From: Spongiibacter nanhainus
GTDB lineage: Bacteria; Pseudomonadota; Gammaproteobacteria; Pseudomonadales; Spongiibacteraceae
DNA: 64,000 nucleotides
Direction of reading: 5' to 3'
Assembly (NCBI RefSeq): GCF_016132545.1
Contig: NZ_CP066167.1
Coordinates: 647,001-711,000, forward strand
A program made the position numbers and the translations under genes. Below the pieces are notes generated by a model that searched no databases, was not told the origin of the DNA, and saw nothing but the letters and a program-made list of their open reading frames with translations. Positions 25,548 to 35,735 of this stretch are shown here, in pieces. Every line of letters begins with the position of its first letter. The stretch's first letter is position 1.

Positions 25548-27110
25548 CTAGTGAGCCGTCTTGATCAGCGCGTCAATTTTGCGCCAGTCCACCACTTTAA
25601 AATTCTGATTGGCCTGGGGCGACCGGTTGCGGCCGTCTTGCACCACCAATATGCCCAAAGGGTAGCCGGGCAGTGGCGCTGAAGTGACCGCCAGGCCATC
25701 GGTTTCCGAAGCGCCATCCAGGCCGCGCTGGTAGTCGGCGCCGATGCGGAACTTGGCGACCAGTCGCCAGGGGTCCATGGCGTAAACCGCGTAGGCGTCC
25801 TCGCCCTGGCTGGAGGCCACCAGCCAGCGCTGATCGCCGCGGCGGTATATATCCAGGCCTTCCACGTCGGCCACCAAATTGCCGGCCTCAATGGCCTCAA
25901 CCAGTGTGCGACTACCGTCGCTCAAGCCAAAGCGCCAGATGCCCAGTTCTTCCTGACCCACGTAGAGCGCGTTCTCTTCGGCGTCGTAGACGCAGCCCTC
26001 GGTCTGGGTATCAAAATCCCATTGCTGGAGCATTTTTGCCTTGCCACTGCTGAGCTGCCAGTGTTGAACAGCACCCTCCGAGTCTCCCACAAAGATCTGC
26101 GGGTCGCCGTTGGCAGCGCGGCCCATACACAGGCCGTAGGGGTCCGCCAGATTCAGGGGGATGGCACTGGTGAATTCGATCTGGTTTTTCGCCAGATTCG
26201 CGGAGTAGAGATCGATGGTCTTTTCTGTGCGGTTGCTGGCGGTAAGCAAGAATTGGTCGTCGCCAGTTGGGATGGCATCAACATTATTGACCCGCCCCCG
26301 GGGCAGGAAGTGGATCTGTGCACCGCTGGCGTCGTAAATCCCCAATCCCTTTTGCTTATCGGTGCCGGCAATCCAATAGTTGTCGCTGCCCACCAGAATG
26401 GCGGGGTCATCGGCCGCGTCGCCGTGACTGTCGACAGCGGCGGTTTCCAGCGATGCGGTAAGCACAGCGTAGTCATGCTGGGGAAGGGCGACCACGTTGC
26501 GGTCTAGCGCAAAACTGTCGGACTTCAACTGCTTGGATTGGCGATCACTCAAGGGCGGAGCGGGTCGCAGTATGGCATCGTTTTCAGGGTCCCGTTGGGC
26601 AGCGATTGGGCCCAGGTAGGGGTCATCCAGCACCACCGCGGCCTCGGTCAGCAGGCAGCGCTCAATGTCGGGGTTGGTGTTCAGACGTCGCACTGAGGTG
26701 AGGGTGGCATCGACGGTTTGCAACCAGTAGTGATACAGACCGCCATCACCGTCGCTGATAAAGATATCCAGCACGCCCTTGTCTACCGGCGCGGCACAAA
26801 TACCGTCGATATCATGCTTTAAGGCGCCTAAGGGGGCGGCATTGAGCTCGCCTTCCTGCAAGGCACCAAGCCACAGCTCGGCACCGGGGTCCTGTCCCCA
26901 CAGAATGTGCTCACCGCTGACGTAAAGGGCTTCGATTTCCCCGGGCGCCTGGTGCAGGACCTGTTGCTGACCGGTGCTTTGCCACAGTAGGCGGTTGTCG
27001 TCGGTAGTCAGCTCCACCGCCAGGGTCGCGTCGTCGTTGTGTTGAACTACGCCGCAAGCGGTGTTGAGCGCCACCAGTAGGCTGATGCAGACTTTGTGAA
27101 TACTAGACAT
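25548..27110 (-). CDS. Beta-propeller phytase (3-phytase)
   Basis: A 520-residue exported protein; the N-terminus ends LNTAC near residue 19, which could be an atypical lipobox or simply a signal peptide. The second half carries beta-propeller phytase signatures: DDPAILVG (near 230), the EGCVYDAEENALYVGQEE block (near 358-375), GNLVADVEGLDIY and the C-terminal DGLAV and GILVVQDGRN...NFKVVDW. The first half (about 30-200) looks like a second, degenerate propeller domain, as in dual-domain phytases. It would release phosphate from calcium-phytate outside the inner membrane. It lies 10 bp behind a TonB receptor gene, so uptake and hydrolysis are likely co-expressed. Confidence 0.88.
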   Translation of the reverse strand: MSSIHKVCISLLVALNTACGVVQHNDDATLAVELTTDDNRLLWQSTGQQQVLHQAPGEIEALYVSGEHILWGQDPGAELWLGALQEGELNAAPLGALKHDIDGICAAPVDKGVLDIFISDGDGGLYHYWLQTVDATLTSVRRLNTNPDIERCLLTEAAVVLDDPYLGPIAAQRDPENDAILRPAPPLSDRQSKQLKSDSFALDRNVVALPQHDYAVLTASLETAAVDSHGDAADDPAILVGSDNYWIAGTDKQKGLGIYDASGAQIHFLPRGRVNNVDAIPTGDDQFLLTASNRTEKTIDLYSANLAKNQIEFTSAIPLNLADPYGLCMGRAANGDPQIFVGDSEGAVQHWQLSSGKAKMLQQWDFDTQTEGCVYDAEENALYVGQEELGIWRFGLSDGSRTLVEAIEAGNLVADVEGLDIYRRGDQRWLVASSQGEDAYAVYAMDPWRLVAKFRIGADYQRGLDGASETDGLAVTSAPLPGYPLGILVVQDGRNRSPQANQNFKVVDWRKIDALIKTAH

Positions 27111-27120
27111 CGAATTCCCC

Positions 27121-29337
27121 TTAGAAGCGGCCGCGGAAGTTTAGCAGGATGGCCGGGCTGGTGTTTTCCACCTCGGTTTCCCGGGTCTCAAACTCGCCGG
27201 CGCGGAAGGCATCGCCATCGTCGTACTCTTTGATCAGCTCGCGCTTTTCCGCATCCAGCAGATTCTGCCCACTCAGACGCAGAGCGTAGTCGCCATTGGC
27301 AAAGCGCTTCTCGATAAAGACTTCCAGGTTGCCGTCGTAAGTAATGCGATTCACTTCGCCGCCTTCGAACTCCTCGCTGGCGCCCTGGCGTTGGTAGCTC
27401 ATGCCGTAGCTAAAGGCCCAGGGCGTGATTTCGTGCTCGAAGCCGATGTTGTACACATATTCCGCCTGGCCACTGAAACGTCGCTCGACGCCATCCAGGA
27501 AGGGATCCTCTACCTCTGAGTCCAGGTAGGTGTAGTTCAAAAAGCCCTGTAGGTTGGGCAGGCCAACGATGCTGAACGGCGCGCTGACATCCAGCTCGAC
27601 GCCGGTGACTTTGCCGGTGTTGTTATTGTTGATGGGCTGGCGTAGCTCAAACTCTTCACCGCCGACGATGACGTCACTCTGGGTGAATTCAATCAGGTCT
27701 TTCACTTCGCGGTAGAACACGTTGATGCCCACCACGCCGACATTGCCGATAAAGTGGTCGTAACCCACGTCCAGACCCCAGGCAGCTTCCGGGTCCAGCT
27801 CCGGGTTGCCGCGGAATTTCTCATCTTCAATGGTGAGCTCCACCGGGTTGAGTTGGTCAAACTGGGGGTAGCGCAGAGTGCGCGCCAGACTGACGCGAAC
27901 CTGGTCGCTCTCGCTGAGGTGCCAGCGCAGGTGCACAGAAGGGTTGTACTGCCAGTCGTCGTTATTGCTGTTGGTCACGGTGCCGTCGAAGTCGGCGCCT
28001 TTGACGTCCTGCTCACGGTACTCGGCCCGGACACCCGCCTCGATATCCAGCTGCTCGCTGAGGGTGATTTTGCTGGTGGCGTAGAGGTCGATGCCGTCGA
28101 TAGTGGCTTTAAAGTCGGCGAACTCGTCATCCTCATCGTCCAGCTCCCCTTCGTCGTCGACAATAAAGACATTGAAGTCGCGCTCCCGGGAGCTGAATTC
28201 GCCGCCCAGCTTGGTCTCGATTTTTTCTCCTCCCAGGCTCCATTTCACGCCCAAGCGGGTTTCGCTGTCGTCGATCTCTTCGACTTCCCGCTCGCCAAAT
28301 TCCAGTGGCTCACCAGCGTCGGCTTCGCTCTCATCGGAGACTTTGTCCTGCTCAAATTGGTTGCTGTAGGCATACAAGCTCAGCTTGCTGCTGCCAAATT
28401 CGATGTCGTAGTCAACGCCCAGGTTGGTGTTGCTCTGCTCGATGTCTTCCAGCTGGTGCTCCAGGACTTGCTCATCCAGGCTGAAGGGAGAGTTTTCGTC
28501 ATCGCGGAGAAACACAAAGACATCGGTGTTCTCTTCTTCTTCGCGCTCGGTGTCCACATAAAAGAGATTGAAGCTGAGCTTTTGATTGTCGGCAATACGG
28601 AAGGCGATATCACCGGCGAGGGACACATCCCGGCTATCCCGAACGTCCGACTCTTTGGTGTCTTCCCGCTCGTTTTCTTCTGCAGCACTGGAGACTTTGT
28701 CTTTGGGGTTGTAGCGCTCTTGGATGTTGGCCGAGACGTTGTACTCAATGCGCTCGTTGACACCGGTAAAACCGATAAAGCCGCTGCCGTCGGTTTCTTC
28801 CATGTGAACGGCGCCGATTCGCCATACGCCGCCCTGATACTTGGCGCCCTCTTTCAGAATGATGTTCAGCGTGCCGCCGATACCTTGGCTGTCGATATCA
28901 CTGGTGGGGCTGCGCACAATTTCAATTTTTTCCACCATCTCGGCGGGAATGCGGTCCACGGCGATGGCGCCGTCATTCTCCTCGCCGGGCAGGCGGCGGC
29001 CGTTAATCAATACCTGGGTGTATTTGGAGTCCAGACCCCGTAGGCGCGGCAGGTCGTACTCACCGACATCGCTGGTAAAGGTCACGCCGGGTACCCGCTT
29101 CAGCATGTCCCCCACCGAGATGGGCTCAAAGCGCTGGAAGAAAGCAGAGTCGTAGACCAGCTTGGGGGCGGGGCCGTTGACGTGGTTGCGCTTGACTACC
29201 CGCTTGGCAACCACGGTGACCAGCTCGACGTCCTGGCTTTGCTCGATGTTGCTTTGCTGCGCAAGCGCCGCCGGGCTGGCCACCGCCATGGCCATCGCGC
29301 TTGCGAGTAGGGATTGGTGGGGTATCGGATTTTTCAT
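27121..29337 (-). CDS. TonB-dependent outer-membrane receptor (phytase-associated)
   Basis: 738 residues with a signal peptide cleaved near AALAQ. The plug domain (about 60-165) includes VGDMLKRVPGVTF, LRGLDSKYTQVLINGRRLPG and IEIVRSPTSDIDSQGIGGTLNIILK. A 22-strand barrel follows with strongly acidic loops (for example DDEGELDDEDDEFAD) and the C-terminal aromatic NFRGRF. A TonB receptor next to a beta-propeller phytase is a recurring arrangement in aquatic proteobacteria. The substrate is therefore probably phytate, metal-phytate or an inositol phosphate, though this is context inference. It is the first gene of the pair; GGAG precedes the start. Confidence 0.88.
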   Translation of the reverse strand: MKNPIPHQSLLASAMAMAVASPAALAQQSNIEQSQDVELVTVVAKRVVKRNHVNGPAPKLVYDSAFFQRFEPISVGDMLKRVPGVTFTSDVGEYDLPRLRGLDSKYTQVLINGRRLPGEENDGAIAVDRIPAEMVEKIEIVRSPTSDIDSQGIGGTLNIILKEGAKYQGGVWRIGAVHMEETDGSGFIGFTGVNERIEYNVSANIQERYNPKDKVSSAAEENEREDTKESDVRDSRDVSLAGDIAFRIADNQKLSFNLFYVDTEREEEENTDVFVFLRDDENSPFSLDEQVLEHQLEDIEQSNTNLGVDYDIEFGSSKLSLYAYSNQFEQDKVSDESEADAGEPLEFGEREVEEIDDSETRLGVKWSLGGEKIETKLGGEFSSRERDFNVFIVDDEGELDDEDDEFADFKATIDGIDLYATSKITLSEQLDIEAGVRAEYREQDVKGADFDGTVTNSNNDDWQYNPSVHLRWHLSESDQVRVSLARTLRYPQFDQLNPVELTIEDEKFRGNPELDPEAAWGLDVGYDHFIGNVGVVGINVFYREVKDLIEFTQSDVIVGGEEFELRQPINNNNTGKVTGVELDVSAPFSIVGLPNLQGFLNYTYLDSEVEDPFLDGVERRFSGQAEYVYNIGFEHEITPWAFSYGMSYQRQGASEEFEGGEVNRITYDGNLEVFIEKRFANGDYALRLSGQNLLDAEKRELIKEYDDGDAFRAGEFETRETEVENTSPAILLNFRGRF

Positions 29338-29645
29338 GTCGCCACTCCGTCAGCTGTCAGGCTGATTAGCTTGTGTTTAAAAATTGCCCGGCTACGGCCG
29401 GCAATCGTCGTTATAAAACGGCTTGTTGAAATCCTTGCCGGGCAAGGTTTATGGCTGATTCGGGGAGCACGCTAGAGAGGTTTTATGACAATCCGTTGAC
29501 GGCCGGGCGGGCTAGCGGGGCCAGTGGGGCGGTTTTGCATGGCCCTGAGCTGAAATGACCTTTTGCTGTCATCTGTCGGCGCTAAACTCGGGCCGAATAC
29601 ATGTGTCAGCGCCCTGATCTCGGGGCTGAGCGGGATATAAAGATC

Positions 29646-30629
29646 ATGAAAGACAGCAATCTATTGAGCTATTACGACTCCTTGGGCCGCTCGAGCCTGT
29701 TGCGGGGTGTTCCGCCTTGGCGGCGTCTGGCCCATATTCCGGTCTATATCGGCATTGCGCTGTTGTTCGGTTTCACCACCGCGTTGTCGGTCAGCTACGG
29801 CGATGTCAAAGCGTGGCCCGAGATTGACTGGTTGGATGTGGCGGGGGAGGGGAGTCTTACCGTTGCGACACTGGTGTGGCTGCACTTTTTGTTGGCTTGG
29901 CGGCCGCCGGGGCCGGTGACGGGCTGGCTGACCGCGGGCTTCTCGTTGCTTGCCTACGGCTTTTTTCTCGACACCTTAGACGAGGTGGTGAGGATGGCCG
30001 ATACCCTGGTTGGCGCCTCGCTGGAATCGGTGGTGTCGCCGCTGTCAATTGCGTTGATTACCTTTGCGGTGTTGATGCTGAGCCGGGAGCAGCGGGTGCT
30101 GGGTCGCCAGCTGCAACGTCGCGAAGCTCACTATCGCAACCACCGCAACATTGATGCGGTAACGGATCTCTACAGCGGCGCCTATCTTGAGCAGGTGCTG
30201 TCGGAGTCGCTGCTGGCGGGCCGACCGGTGTCACTGTGTTTAATCGATCTCAACGATTTCAACACGATTAATCTGCGCTACGGCTTTGCGGTAGGGGATG
30301 CGGTGTTGAATCGGGCTGCCCATACGCTGGTGGCGGCGGCACCCAGCGATTCACTGGTGTGTCGCTACGGTGGAGACCGATTTGCACTACTCCTGGAGGA
30401 ACGGCGCGCCGATTCTGAAGAGAGGCCAGCGCTGGAGATGGAGAAGCGCCTGGGCCGCTTGCTCGGCGAGGCGGTGGACCTGGCACTGCTCCATGAAACC
30501 GGTGAACCGCTTGGCCTCTCGGTCGCGGTGGTGCAATGTGGCAGTCGCCCGGGTGAATCCGCCGCTGCCTTGATGCAGCGAGCCAGCGCCGCGCTACAGC
30601 AACGCAAGCGCACGCCTGGGGGCGCCTGA
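29646..30629 (+). CDS. Membrane GGDEF-domain protein with degenerate active site
   Basis: About 327 residues from the ATG at 29646; an in-frame start at 29601 is less likely because the membrane domain begins right after 29646. Four hydrophobic segments (about 25-155) precede a GGDEF domain (about 170-320) with VTDLYSGAYLEQ, LIDLNDFNTINLRYG and the signature site at 242-246, which reads GGDRF. The glutamate needed for metal/GTP chemistry is arginine, so diguanylate cyclase activity is doubtful; a GTP or partner-binding role is possible. The AraC gene follows two bases after the stop, suggesting a signal-sensing pair. Confidence 0.82.
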   Translation: MKDSNLLSYYDSLGRSSLLRGVPPWRRLAHIPVYIGIALLFGFTTALSVSYGDVKAWPEIDWLDVAGEGSLTVATLVWLHFLLAWRPPGPVTGWLTAGFSLLAYGFFLDTLDEVVRMADTLVGASLESVVSPLSIALITFAVLMLSREQRVLGRQLQRREAHYRNHRNIDAVTDLYSGAYLEQVLSESLLAGRPVSLCLIDLNDFNTINLRYGFAVGDAVLNRAAHTLVAAAPSDSLVCRYGGDRFALLLEERRADSEERPALEMEKRLGRLLGEAVDLALLHETGEPLGLSVAVVQCGSRPGESAAALMQRASAALQQRKRTPGGA

Positions 30630-30631
30630 AA

Positions 30632-31660
30632 ATGCGCGGGGATATTTTGCTCCAGGATGACAAGGTCATTCCCGCCTGGGTGCAGCCAATCGCCCTACTG
30701 GATTTGTGCCACGCCCGGGGCGTAGCGCTGGAAAAACTGCTGGTCGGCACCAGCTTGTTTGCTGACCAGATTCCCTTTCACGGTCAGTTTATCAGCCCCC
30801 GCCATTACAGTATTTTGCTGGACAATGCCGAACGGTACTGGCCAGGGGACGACTTCGCTTTTCAGTTAGGACACCATCTCGCCAACACCGCCTTGGGGCC
30901 GCTGGGCCCACTGCTCGATCGCTGTGAGGGCGCCGACCAGTACCTGGACGCGCTGTGCCGGTTCGCCTATTTGCTGAATCCATTGTTGCGGCTGCGTCGC
31001 TGTGTCAGTGACGACGGTCGGGTGCTGCTATTGCTCAGCAGTTGTTGTTATTTGTCGTTAACACCCTGTCAGTTGCGGGTGGCGATAACGGCGCTGAGCC
31101 ATTTGCTTACCCGCCTGCCCGACGTGGATGCAGTGGAGGGCATGCTGTCGATCCCCTCACCGGCGAATATCGCCCAGTATTTTAGCCACGTTGCGGCGCA
31201 GGTGTATTTTGATCTGCCCTTTGATGGTGTGCGCATCAGTTTGCAGCCTCAGTCCGCCGTCGCTGAAGGCTCAGCGAGCTTGTCTCAGCAGGCGGCGCGG
31301 GCTGGGTGCGAGACCGAGGACCGGGGGCAGTATTTTTTGCTGTCGGTGCTGCGCCGGTACTGGCTGAACAATGGCGAGGTCGCCGATCTACAGCACTGTG
31401 CCGAGCTATTGGAGATCAGTGCCGCCACCCTCAAACGGCGTTTGGGGGAGCAGGGCTGCACTTTTCAGGCGGTATTGGACAGCGCTCGGCGCGAGCAGGC
31501 GCTGATCGAGTTACTGGTTCATGGGGCATCGATTGACGCGATCTCCGAGCAGCTGCACTTCCATGACAGCAGTAACTTCCGTCGCGCCTTTAAACGCTGG
31601 ACCGGTATGACGCCCAGTTTGATGAAGGCGGCCTTTAAAGAGCTGGCCAGCCTGGGATAA
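30632..31660 (+). CDS. AraC-family transcriptional regulator
   Basis: 342 residues. The N-terminal two-thirds match the arabinose-binding/OruR-type domain of AraC regulators (ISPRHYSILLDNAERYWPG, LGHHLANTALGPLG). The C-terminal two-HTH domain spans about 245-340: ADLQHCAELLEISAATLKRRL, then SIDAISEQLHFHDSSNFRRAFKRWTGMTPS, which is the canonical AraC signature. It is coupled to the preceding GGDEF gene (two-base gap). Targets are not evident; the divergent TonB/phytase operon is one candidate. Confidence 0.9.
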   Translation: MRGDILLQDDKVIPAWVQPIALLDLCHARGVALEKLLVGTSLFADQIPFHGQFISPRHYSILLDNAERYWPGDDFAFQLGHHLANTALGPLGPLLDRCEGADQYLDALCRFAYLLNPLLRLRRCVSDDGRVLLLLSSCCYLSLTPCQLRVAITALSHLLTRLPDVDAVEGMLSIPSPANIAQYFSHVAAQVYFDLPFDGVRISLQPQSAVAEGSASLSQQAARAGCETEDRGQYFLLSVLRRYWLNNGEVADLQHCAELLEISAATLKRRLGEQGCTFQAVLDSARREQALIELLVHGASIDAISEQLHFHDSSNFRRAFKRWTGMTPSLMKAAFKELASLG

Positions 31661-31712
31661 GGTTAGCCCTAATAACCCCTGTGTATCGCTTGTGGCTCGG
31701 TGACGGTTACCC

Positions 31713-32465
31713 ATGGCCTCTTTTTCCAAATCCAATTATGCGGATCACTCTGCGCTGTTGGGGGAAGTCGATGGCTTGGAGCAATTGCGTCTGGCCTGTG
31801 GCGACGAGCTGGGTATTCCCGAGGTGCGGCAAGTTGGCGATCGGCAGTTGCGTTTACAGCGCATCGACAGTGTGCCCTTCAGTGACGAGCACTGGCGGCG
31901 ACTGGGGCAGGGCCTGGCGGCGCTGCACGCTGTGCCGCAGTCCAGCTATGGCTATGAGCGGGACAACATGATTGGTGCCAACCCTCAGCCCAATGTGGTG
32001 AGTGATCACTGGGGGCACTTCTTTGTGCGCTGGCGGTTGCAGACCCAGGTCGAACAGATTGAAGACCGGGGCGTCCGCCGTGACTTCAGTCAGGTGCTTT
32101 CCCGTCACGGTGACCGTTTGGCGGATTGGCTAAATAGCCACACCCCTTCCCCATCATTGCTGCACGGCGATCTGTGGCAGGGCAACGTGCTGGCCAGCGG
32201 TGACGGTCGTGTTTGGCTGATTGACCCGGCGGTATATCGGGGAGACGCCGAGGCCGACCTGGCTATGACCGAACTGTTCGGCGGCTTCGGGCAGGCATTT
32301 TATCGGGCCTATTATCAGCGGCGGCCGCCGTCAGCCGTCTATGACAGCAAGCGGCGTATCTACAACCTTTACCACTTGCTGAATCACTACAACTTATTTG
32401 GCAGTGCCTACTTGGGTGACTGCCGCCGCCACATCGAGTTTATTGCGGACGGCGACTGGCTTTAG
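31713..32465 (+). CDS. Fructosamine kinase family protein
   Basis: 250 residues of the fructosamine/ketosamine-3-kinase (YniA) family, an aminoglycoside-phosphotransferase fold. Catalytic-loop motif [10 protein letters not shown] lies near 150-159, and the metal-binding block [24 protein letters not shown] near 169-192. Members phosphorylate sugars attached to amines, starting protein deglycation; some act on small metabolites. The N-terminus is shorter than in typical 290-residue members: the usual extended ATP-binding segment is compact here. The gene converges on the RhlE-like gene, with stop codons sharing two bases. Confidence 0.85.
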   Translation: MASFSKSNYADHSALLGEVDGLEQLRLACGDELGIPEVRQVGDRQLRLQRIDSVPFSDEHWRRLGQGLAALHAVPQSSYGYERDNMIGANPQPNVVSDHWGHFFVRWRLQTQVEQIEDRGVRRDFSQVLSRHGDRLADWLNSHTPSPSLLHGDLWQGNVLASGDGRVWLIDPAVYRGDAEADLAMTELFGGFGQAFYRAYYQRRPPSAVYDSKRRIYNLYHLLNHYNLFGSAYLGDCRRHIEFIADGDWL

Positions 32466-33763
32466 CCGGCGTTGGCTTTGCGCTGATTGGACGGGCGGCG
32501 CCGGCGGCGTGCCGGTTGGCGATCCCCTGAACCGGGAGCGCGGTTGCCATTGTTGTTCCCGGTCGGGCGTCGACGCTGAGGCTTACCCTGGGACGGTCTG
32601 CGCACCGGTGAGCCGGATTCGGGCAGGGCGTGCTGGGGATCGAATCCCTCCACAATCTCACGGCGGAGGTTTTGGCGAATCAGACGCTCAATATCCCGCA
32701 GCTGATCGACTTCATCGGCACTGACCAGAGACACCGCCGAGCCGCTGGCACCGGCTCGCGCGGTGCGACCGATGCGGTGTACGTAATCCTCCGCCACATT
32801 GGGCAGGTCCACATTGACAACATGGGGTAGGTGGCTAATGTCGATGCCCCGGGCAGCGATATCAGTGGCCACCAGCGCCTGTATTTTGCCGGCTTTAAAA
32901 TCCGCCAGGGCCCGCAGACGGGCGTTCTGACTTTTGTTGCCGTGGATTGGCGCCGAGGGGATGCCGGCCTCGTCCAAAAAACGACTCAGCTTGTTGGCGC
33001 CGTGCTTGGTGCGGGAAAACACCAGCACCTGATGCCAGCCGTTTTCATTGATCAGATGGGCCAGCAGAGCGGGCTTGCGTTTCTTGTCTACCGGGCAGAT
33101 CCACTGTTCGACTTTTTCGGCGGTAGAGTTGGGCGGCGCCACCGAAACTTCAATTGGGTCTTGCACCAGGGTCTTGGCCAATTTGCGGATCTCGGCGGAG
33201 AAGGTGGCGGAGAACATCAGCGTCTGCCGACGCTCTGGCAGCACCCGGACAATGCGGCGTATGTCGTGAATAAAGCCCATATCCAGCATGCGGTCGGCTT
33301 CGTCCAGCACCAGGGTCTGCAAAGCATCGAATTTCACCGCGCCCTGTTGATGCAGGTCCAGCAGACGACCGGGGGTGGCCACCAGGATTTCGCAGCCCCG
33401 GCCCAGGGTGGTGATCTGGGGATTGATTTTAACGCCGCCAAATACCACCGCGGTGCGCACCGACAGGTATTTGCTGTAGTGGGCGATGTTGTCCTTGATC
33501 TGTGCGGCCAGCTCACGGGTTGGGGTCAGGATCAGCACTTTGCATTGCTTGGCGGGTGCCGGTTTTTCGCTGCTTAGCTGCTCCAGCAGGGGCAGAGTAA
33601 AGGCTGCGGTTTTGCCAGTGCCGGTTTGGGCGGCGGCCATCACGTCCCGCCGGCGCATCACTGCGGGGATGGCTTCGGCCTGGATAGGAGATGGGGTGTC
33701 ATAGCCGCTTTCGGCCACGGCCTTAAGGATAGGGGCCGACAGGCCCAGGGATTCGAAAGACAT
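32462..33763 (-). CDS. rhlE: ATP-dependent DEAD-box RNA helicase, RhlE-like
   Basis: About 433 residues from the ATG at 33763, where the Q-motif region begins ([14 protein letters not shown]...[11 protein letters not shown]); an upstream in-frame start at 33838 adds 25 atypical residues. Helicase motifs are [11 protein letters not shown] (I), PTRELAAQI (Ia), [12 protein letters not shown] (II), FSATF (III), [11 protein letters not shown] (V) and [10 protein letters not shown] (VI). The C-terminal tail of about 65 residues is Arg/Pro/Gly/Asn-rich and basic, as in RhlE, and likely binds RNA. Role: RNA remodelling, ribosome assembly and turnover. Confidence 0.92.
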   Translation of the reverse strand: MSFESLGLSAPILKAVAESGYDTPSPIQAEAIPAVMRRRDVMAAAQTGTGKTAAFTLPLLEQLSSEKPAPAKQCKVLILTPTRELAAQIKDNIAHYSKYLSVRTAVVFGGVKINPQITTLGRGCEILVATPGRLLDLHQQGAVKFDALQTLVLDEADRMLDMGFIHDIRRIVRVLPERRQTLMFSATFSAEIRKLAKTLVQDPIEVSVAPPNSTAEKVEQWICPVDKKRKPALLAHLINENGWHQVLVFSRTKHGANKLSRFLDEAGIPSAPIHGNKSQNARLRALADFKAGKIQALVATDIAARGIDISHLPHVVNVDLPNVAEDYVHRIGRTARAGASGSAVSLVSADEVDQLRDIERLIRQNLRREIVEGFDPQHALPESGSPVRRPSQGKPQRRRPTGNNNGNRAPGSGDRQPARRRRRPSNQRKANAG

Positions 33764-33942
33764 AGGGTGCTCAGATTGACGGCGGCGAAAACAGGCCGCC
33801 GGGAAAAGGAGCGAAAGTGTAGTCGCACAGCCAGGCAAAGGCGAGGAAAATTCGCGCTACAGTGGGATTCAGTGAAAATTACCTTTAAATGCCGTAAAAT
33901 CCCCGCCCTTTTCCTAGCCCAGCCACGTGCGAAGACTTACTC

Positions 33943-35544
33943 ATGTCAGACAGCGCTACCCAGCAACGCAGTGTTCAACAGGACATCGCCAATCGCCGTA
34001 CTTTTGCCATTATCTCTCACCCCGATGCCGGTAAAACCACCATTACCGAAAAGCTGATTCTGTTGGGCCAGCTGATTCAGGTGGCGGGCACCGTCAAAGG
34101 CAAGAAGCATGATAAGTCGGCGACCTCGGATTGGATGAGTTTGGAAAAGGAGCGGGGCATCTCGGTGACCTCGTCGGTGATGCAGTTTCCTTACAAGGGC
34201 CGCACCGTGAATCTGCTGGATACCCCGGGGCACGAGGACTTCTCCGAGGATACCTACCGGACCCTTACCGCTGTGGACTCGGCGTTGATGGTGATCGATG
34301 GCGCCAAGGGTGTCGAGGATCGGACCATCAAACTGATGAATGTGTGCCGGCTCCGGGACACCCCCATCATCGGCTTTGTGAACAAGATGGACCGGGATAT
34401 CCGCGACCCTATTGAACTGTTGGACGAAATCGAGGAAGTATTGGGCATCGCTGCGGCGCCGATTAACTGGCCAGTTGGGATGGGTAGCGAATTCAAAGGG
34501 GTGTACAACCTCTATACCGACACCATCCACGTGTTTAAGCCCGGCAAGGGCTCGGTGGTGGCGGAGGATATCCGTATCGATGGCCTGGACAGTGACGAGG
34601 CCAAAGCTTTACTGGGTGACGAATACGACGATTTTATCGACGAAATCGAGCTAGTGAAGGGCGCCAGCCACGAGTTCAGCCTTGAAGATTACCTGGCGGG
34701 TCAACAAACCCCGGTCTTTTTTGGTACCGCACTGGCTAACTTTGGGGTGCGGGAAATGCTTGACGATTTTGTGGAGTGGGCGCCGCCACCTTTAAACCGG
34801 GAGACCGAGCAGCGGGTCGTCGATGCCAAAGAAGAGGCGTTTTCGGGGTTTGTCTTTAAAATTCAGGCCAATATGGACCCCCGCCACCGGGACCGTATCG
34901 CCTTTATGCGGATTTGTTCGGGTACCTACCGCAAGGGCATGAAAATGCGCCACGTGCGTCTGGGCAAAGACGTCAAAATCGCCGATGCGGTCAGCTTTTT
35001 GGCCGGTGATCGGGAGCTGGTAGAAGAGGCCGTGTCCGGGGATATTATCGGCCTGCACAACCACGGCACTATTCAGATTGGCGACACCTTTACTGAGGGC
35101 GAGGAATTCCGCTTTACTGGCATCCCCCACTTTGCTCCGGAACTGTTTCGCCGTATTCGCCTAAAAGACCCGATGAAGTCCAAGGCTCTACAAAAGGGCT
35201 TGCAGCAGCTGTCCGAGGAGGGTTCCACCCAGGTCTTTATGCCGCAAAACAATTCTGACTTGATCGTCGGCGCGGTGGGGGTACTGCAGTTCGATGTGGT
35301 GGCCTATCGCTTGAAAGACGAATACAAGGTCGACGCCATTTACGAGCCGGTGAATGTCTATACCGCCCGCTGGGTGAGCTGTGACGATCCCAAAGCTTTC
35401 GAGCAGTTCAAGCGAAAATGCGCCGACAACCTCGCCATCGACGGTGGTGGCTATCTAACCTATCTGGCCCCAACTCGGGTCAACCTGTCCCTCACTGAAG
35501 AGCGCCACCCCGAAGTGGTCTTCCGGTCGACCCGGGAACACTAA
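33943..35544 (+). CDS. prfC: Peptide chain release factor 3
   Basis: A 533-residue translational GTPase. G-motifs are [13 protein letters not shown] (P-loop, near 24-36), the switch region [32 protein letters not shown] (G3) and VNKMDRD (G4). Domain II includes [21 protein letters not shown], and the C-terminal domain carries [22 protein letters not shown], both RF3-specific. It removes RF1/RF2 from the ribosome after peptide release. Length matches E. coli RF3 closely. Confidence 0.98.
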   Translation: MSDSATQQRSVQQDIANRRTFAIISHPDAGKTTITEKLILLGQLIQVAGTVKGKKHDKSATSDWMSLEKERGISVTSSVMQFPYKGRTVNLLDTPGHEDFSEDTYRTLTAVDSALMVIDGAKGVEDRTIKLMNVCRLRDTPIIGFVNKMDRDIRDPIELLDEIEEVLGIAAAPINWPVGMGSEFKGVYNLYTDTIHVFKPGKGSVVAEDIRIDGLDSDEAKALLGDEYDDFIDEIELVKGASHEFSLEDYLAGQQTPVFFGTALANFGVREMLDDFVEWAPPPLNRETEQRVVDAKEEAFSGFVFKIQANMDPRHRDRIAFMRICSGTYRKGMKMRHVRLGKDVKIADAVSFLAGDRELVEEAVSGDIIGLHNHGTIQIGDTFTEGEEFRFTGIPHFAPELFRRIRLKDPMKSKALQKGLQQLSEEGSTQVFMPQNNSDLIVGAVGVLQFDVVAYRLKDEYKVDAIYEPVNVYTARWVSCDDPKAFEQFKRKCADNLAIDGGGYLTYLAPTRVNLSLTEERHPEVVFRSTREH

Positions 35545-35546
35545 TC

Positions 35547-35575
35547 GGCGCTCCGGCCGGCGAAGTCGGAGCGCC
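35547..35575 (+). terminator. Hairpin after prfC
   Basis: A perfect 9-bp GC-rich stem (GGCGCTCCG / CGGAGCGCC) with an 11-nt loop, directly after the prfC stop. No U-run follows, so it may not be an intrinsic terminator. Confidence 0.45.
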
Positions 35576-35735
35576 AGAGACAGGGCGGAAGACAGATAGT
35601 TGCACAACAGATCGATAAAAAAGTGTGTCAAATTACCCCTTGTTCCCCACCCGCGAAGCAGTAGACTTCGTTCAGGTATCGTTCATCGGTGCTATTGATA
35701 ATGACAACTCGTTTTATTTTTTGGGGAGCAACACT

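Noticed and set aside
27754-29043. A 429-codon frame on the plus strand opposite the TonB receptor
   Set aside because: It is the antisense shadow of a well-supported receptor gene; its sequence shows no family motif.
29560-29580. Possible Pho box (CTGTCAT followed by CTGTCGG) near the TonB/phytase operon
   Set aside because: The two 7-mers are adjacent without the 4-bp spacer of a PhoB site, and the element is far from the TonB receptor start.
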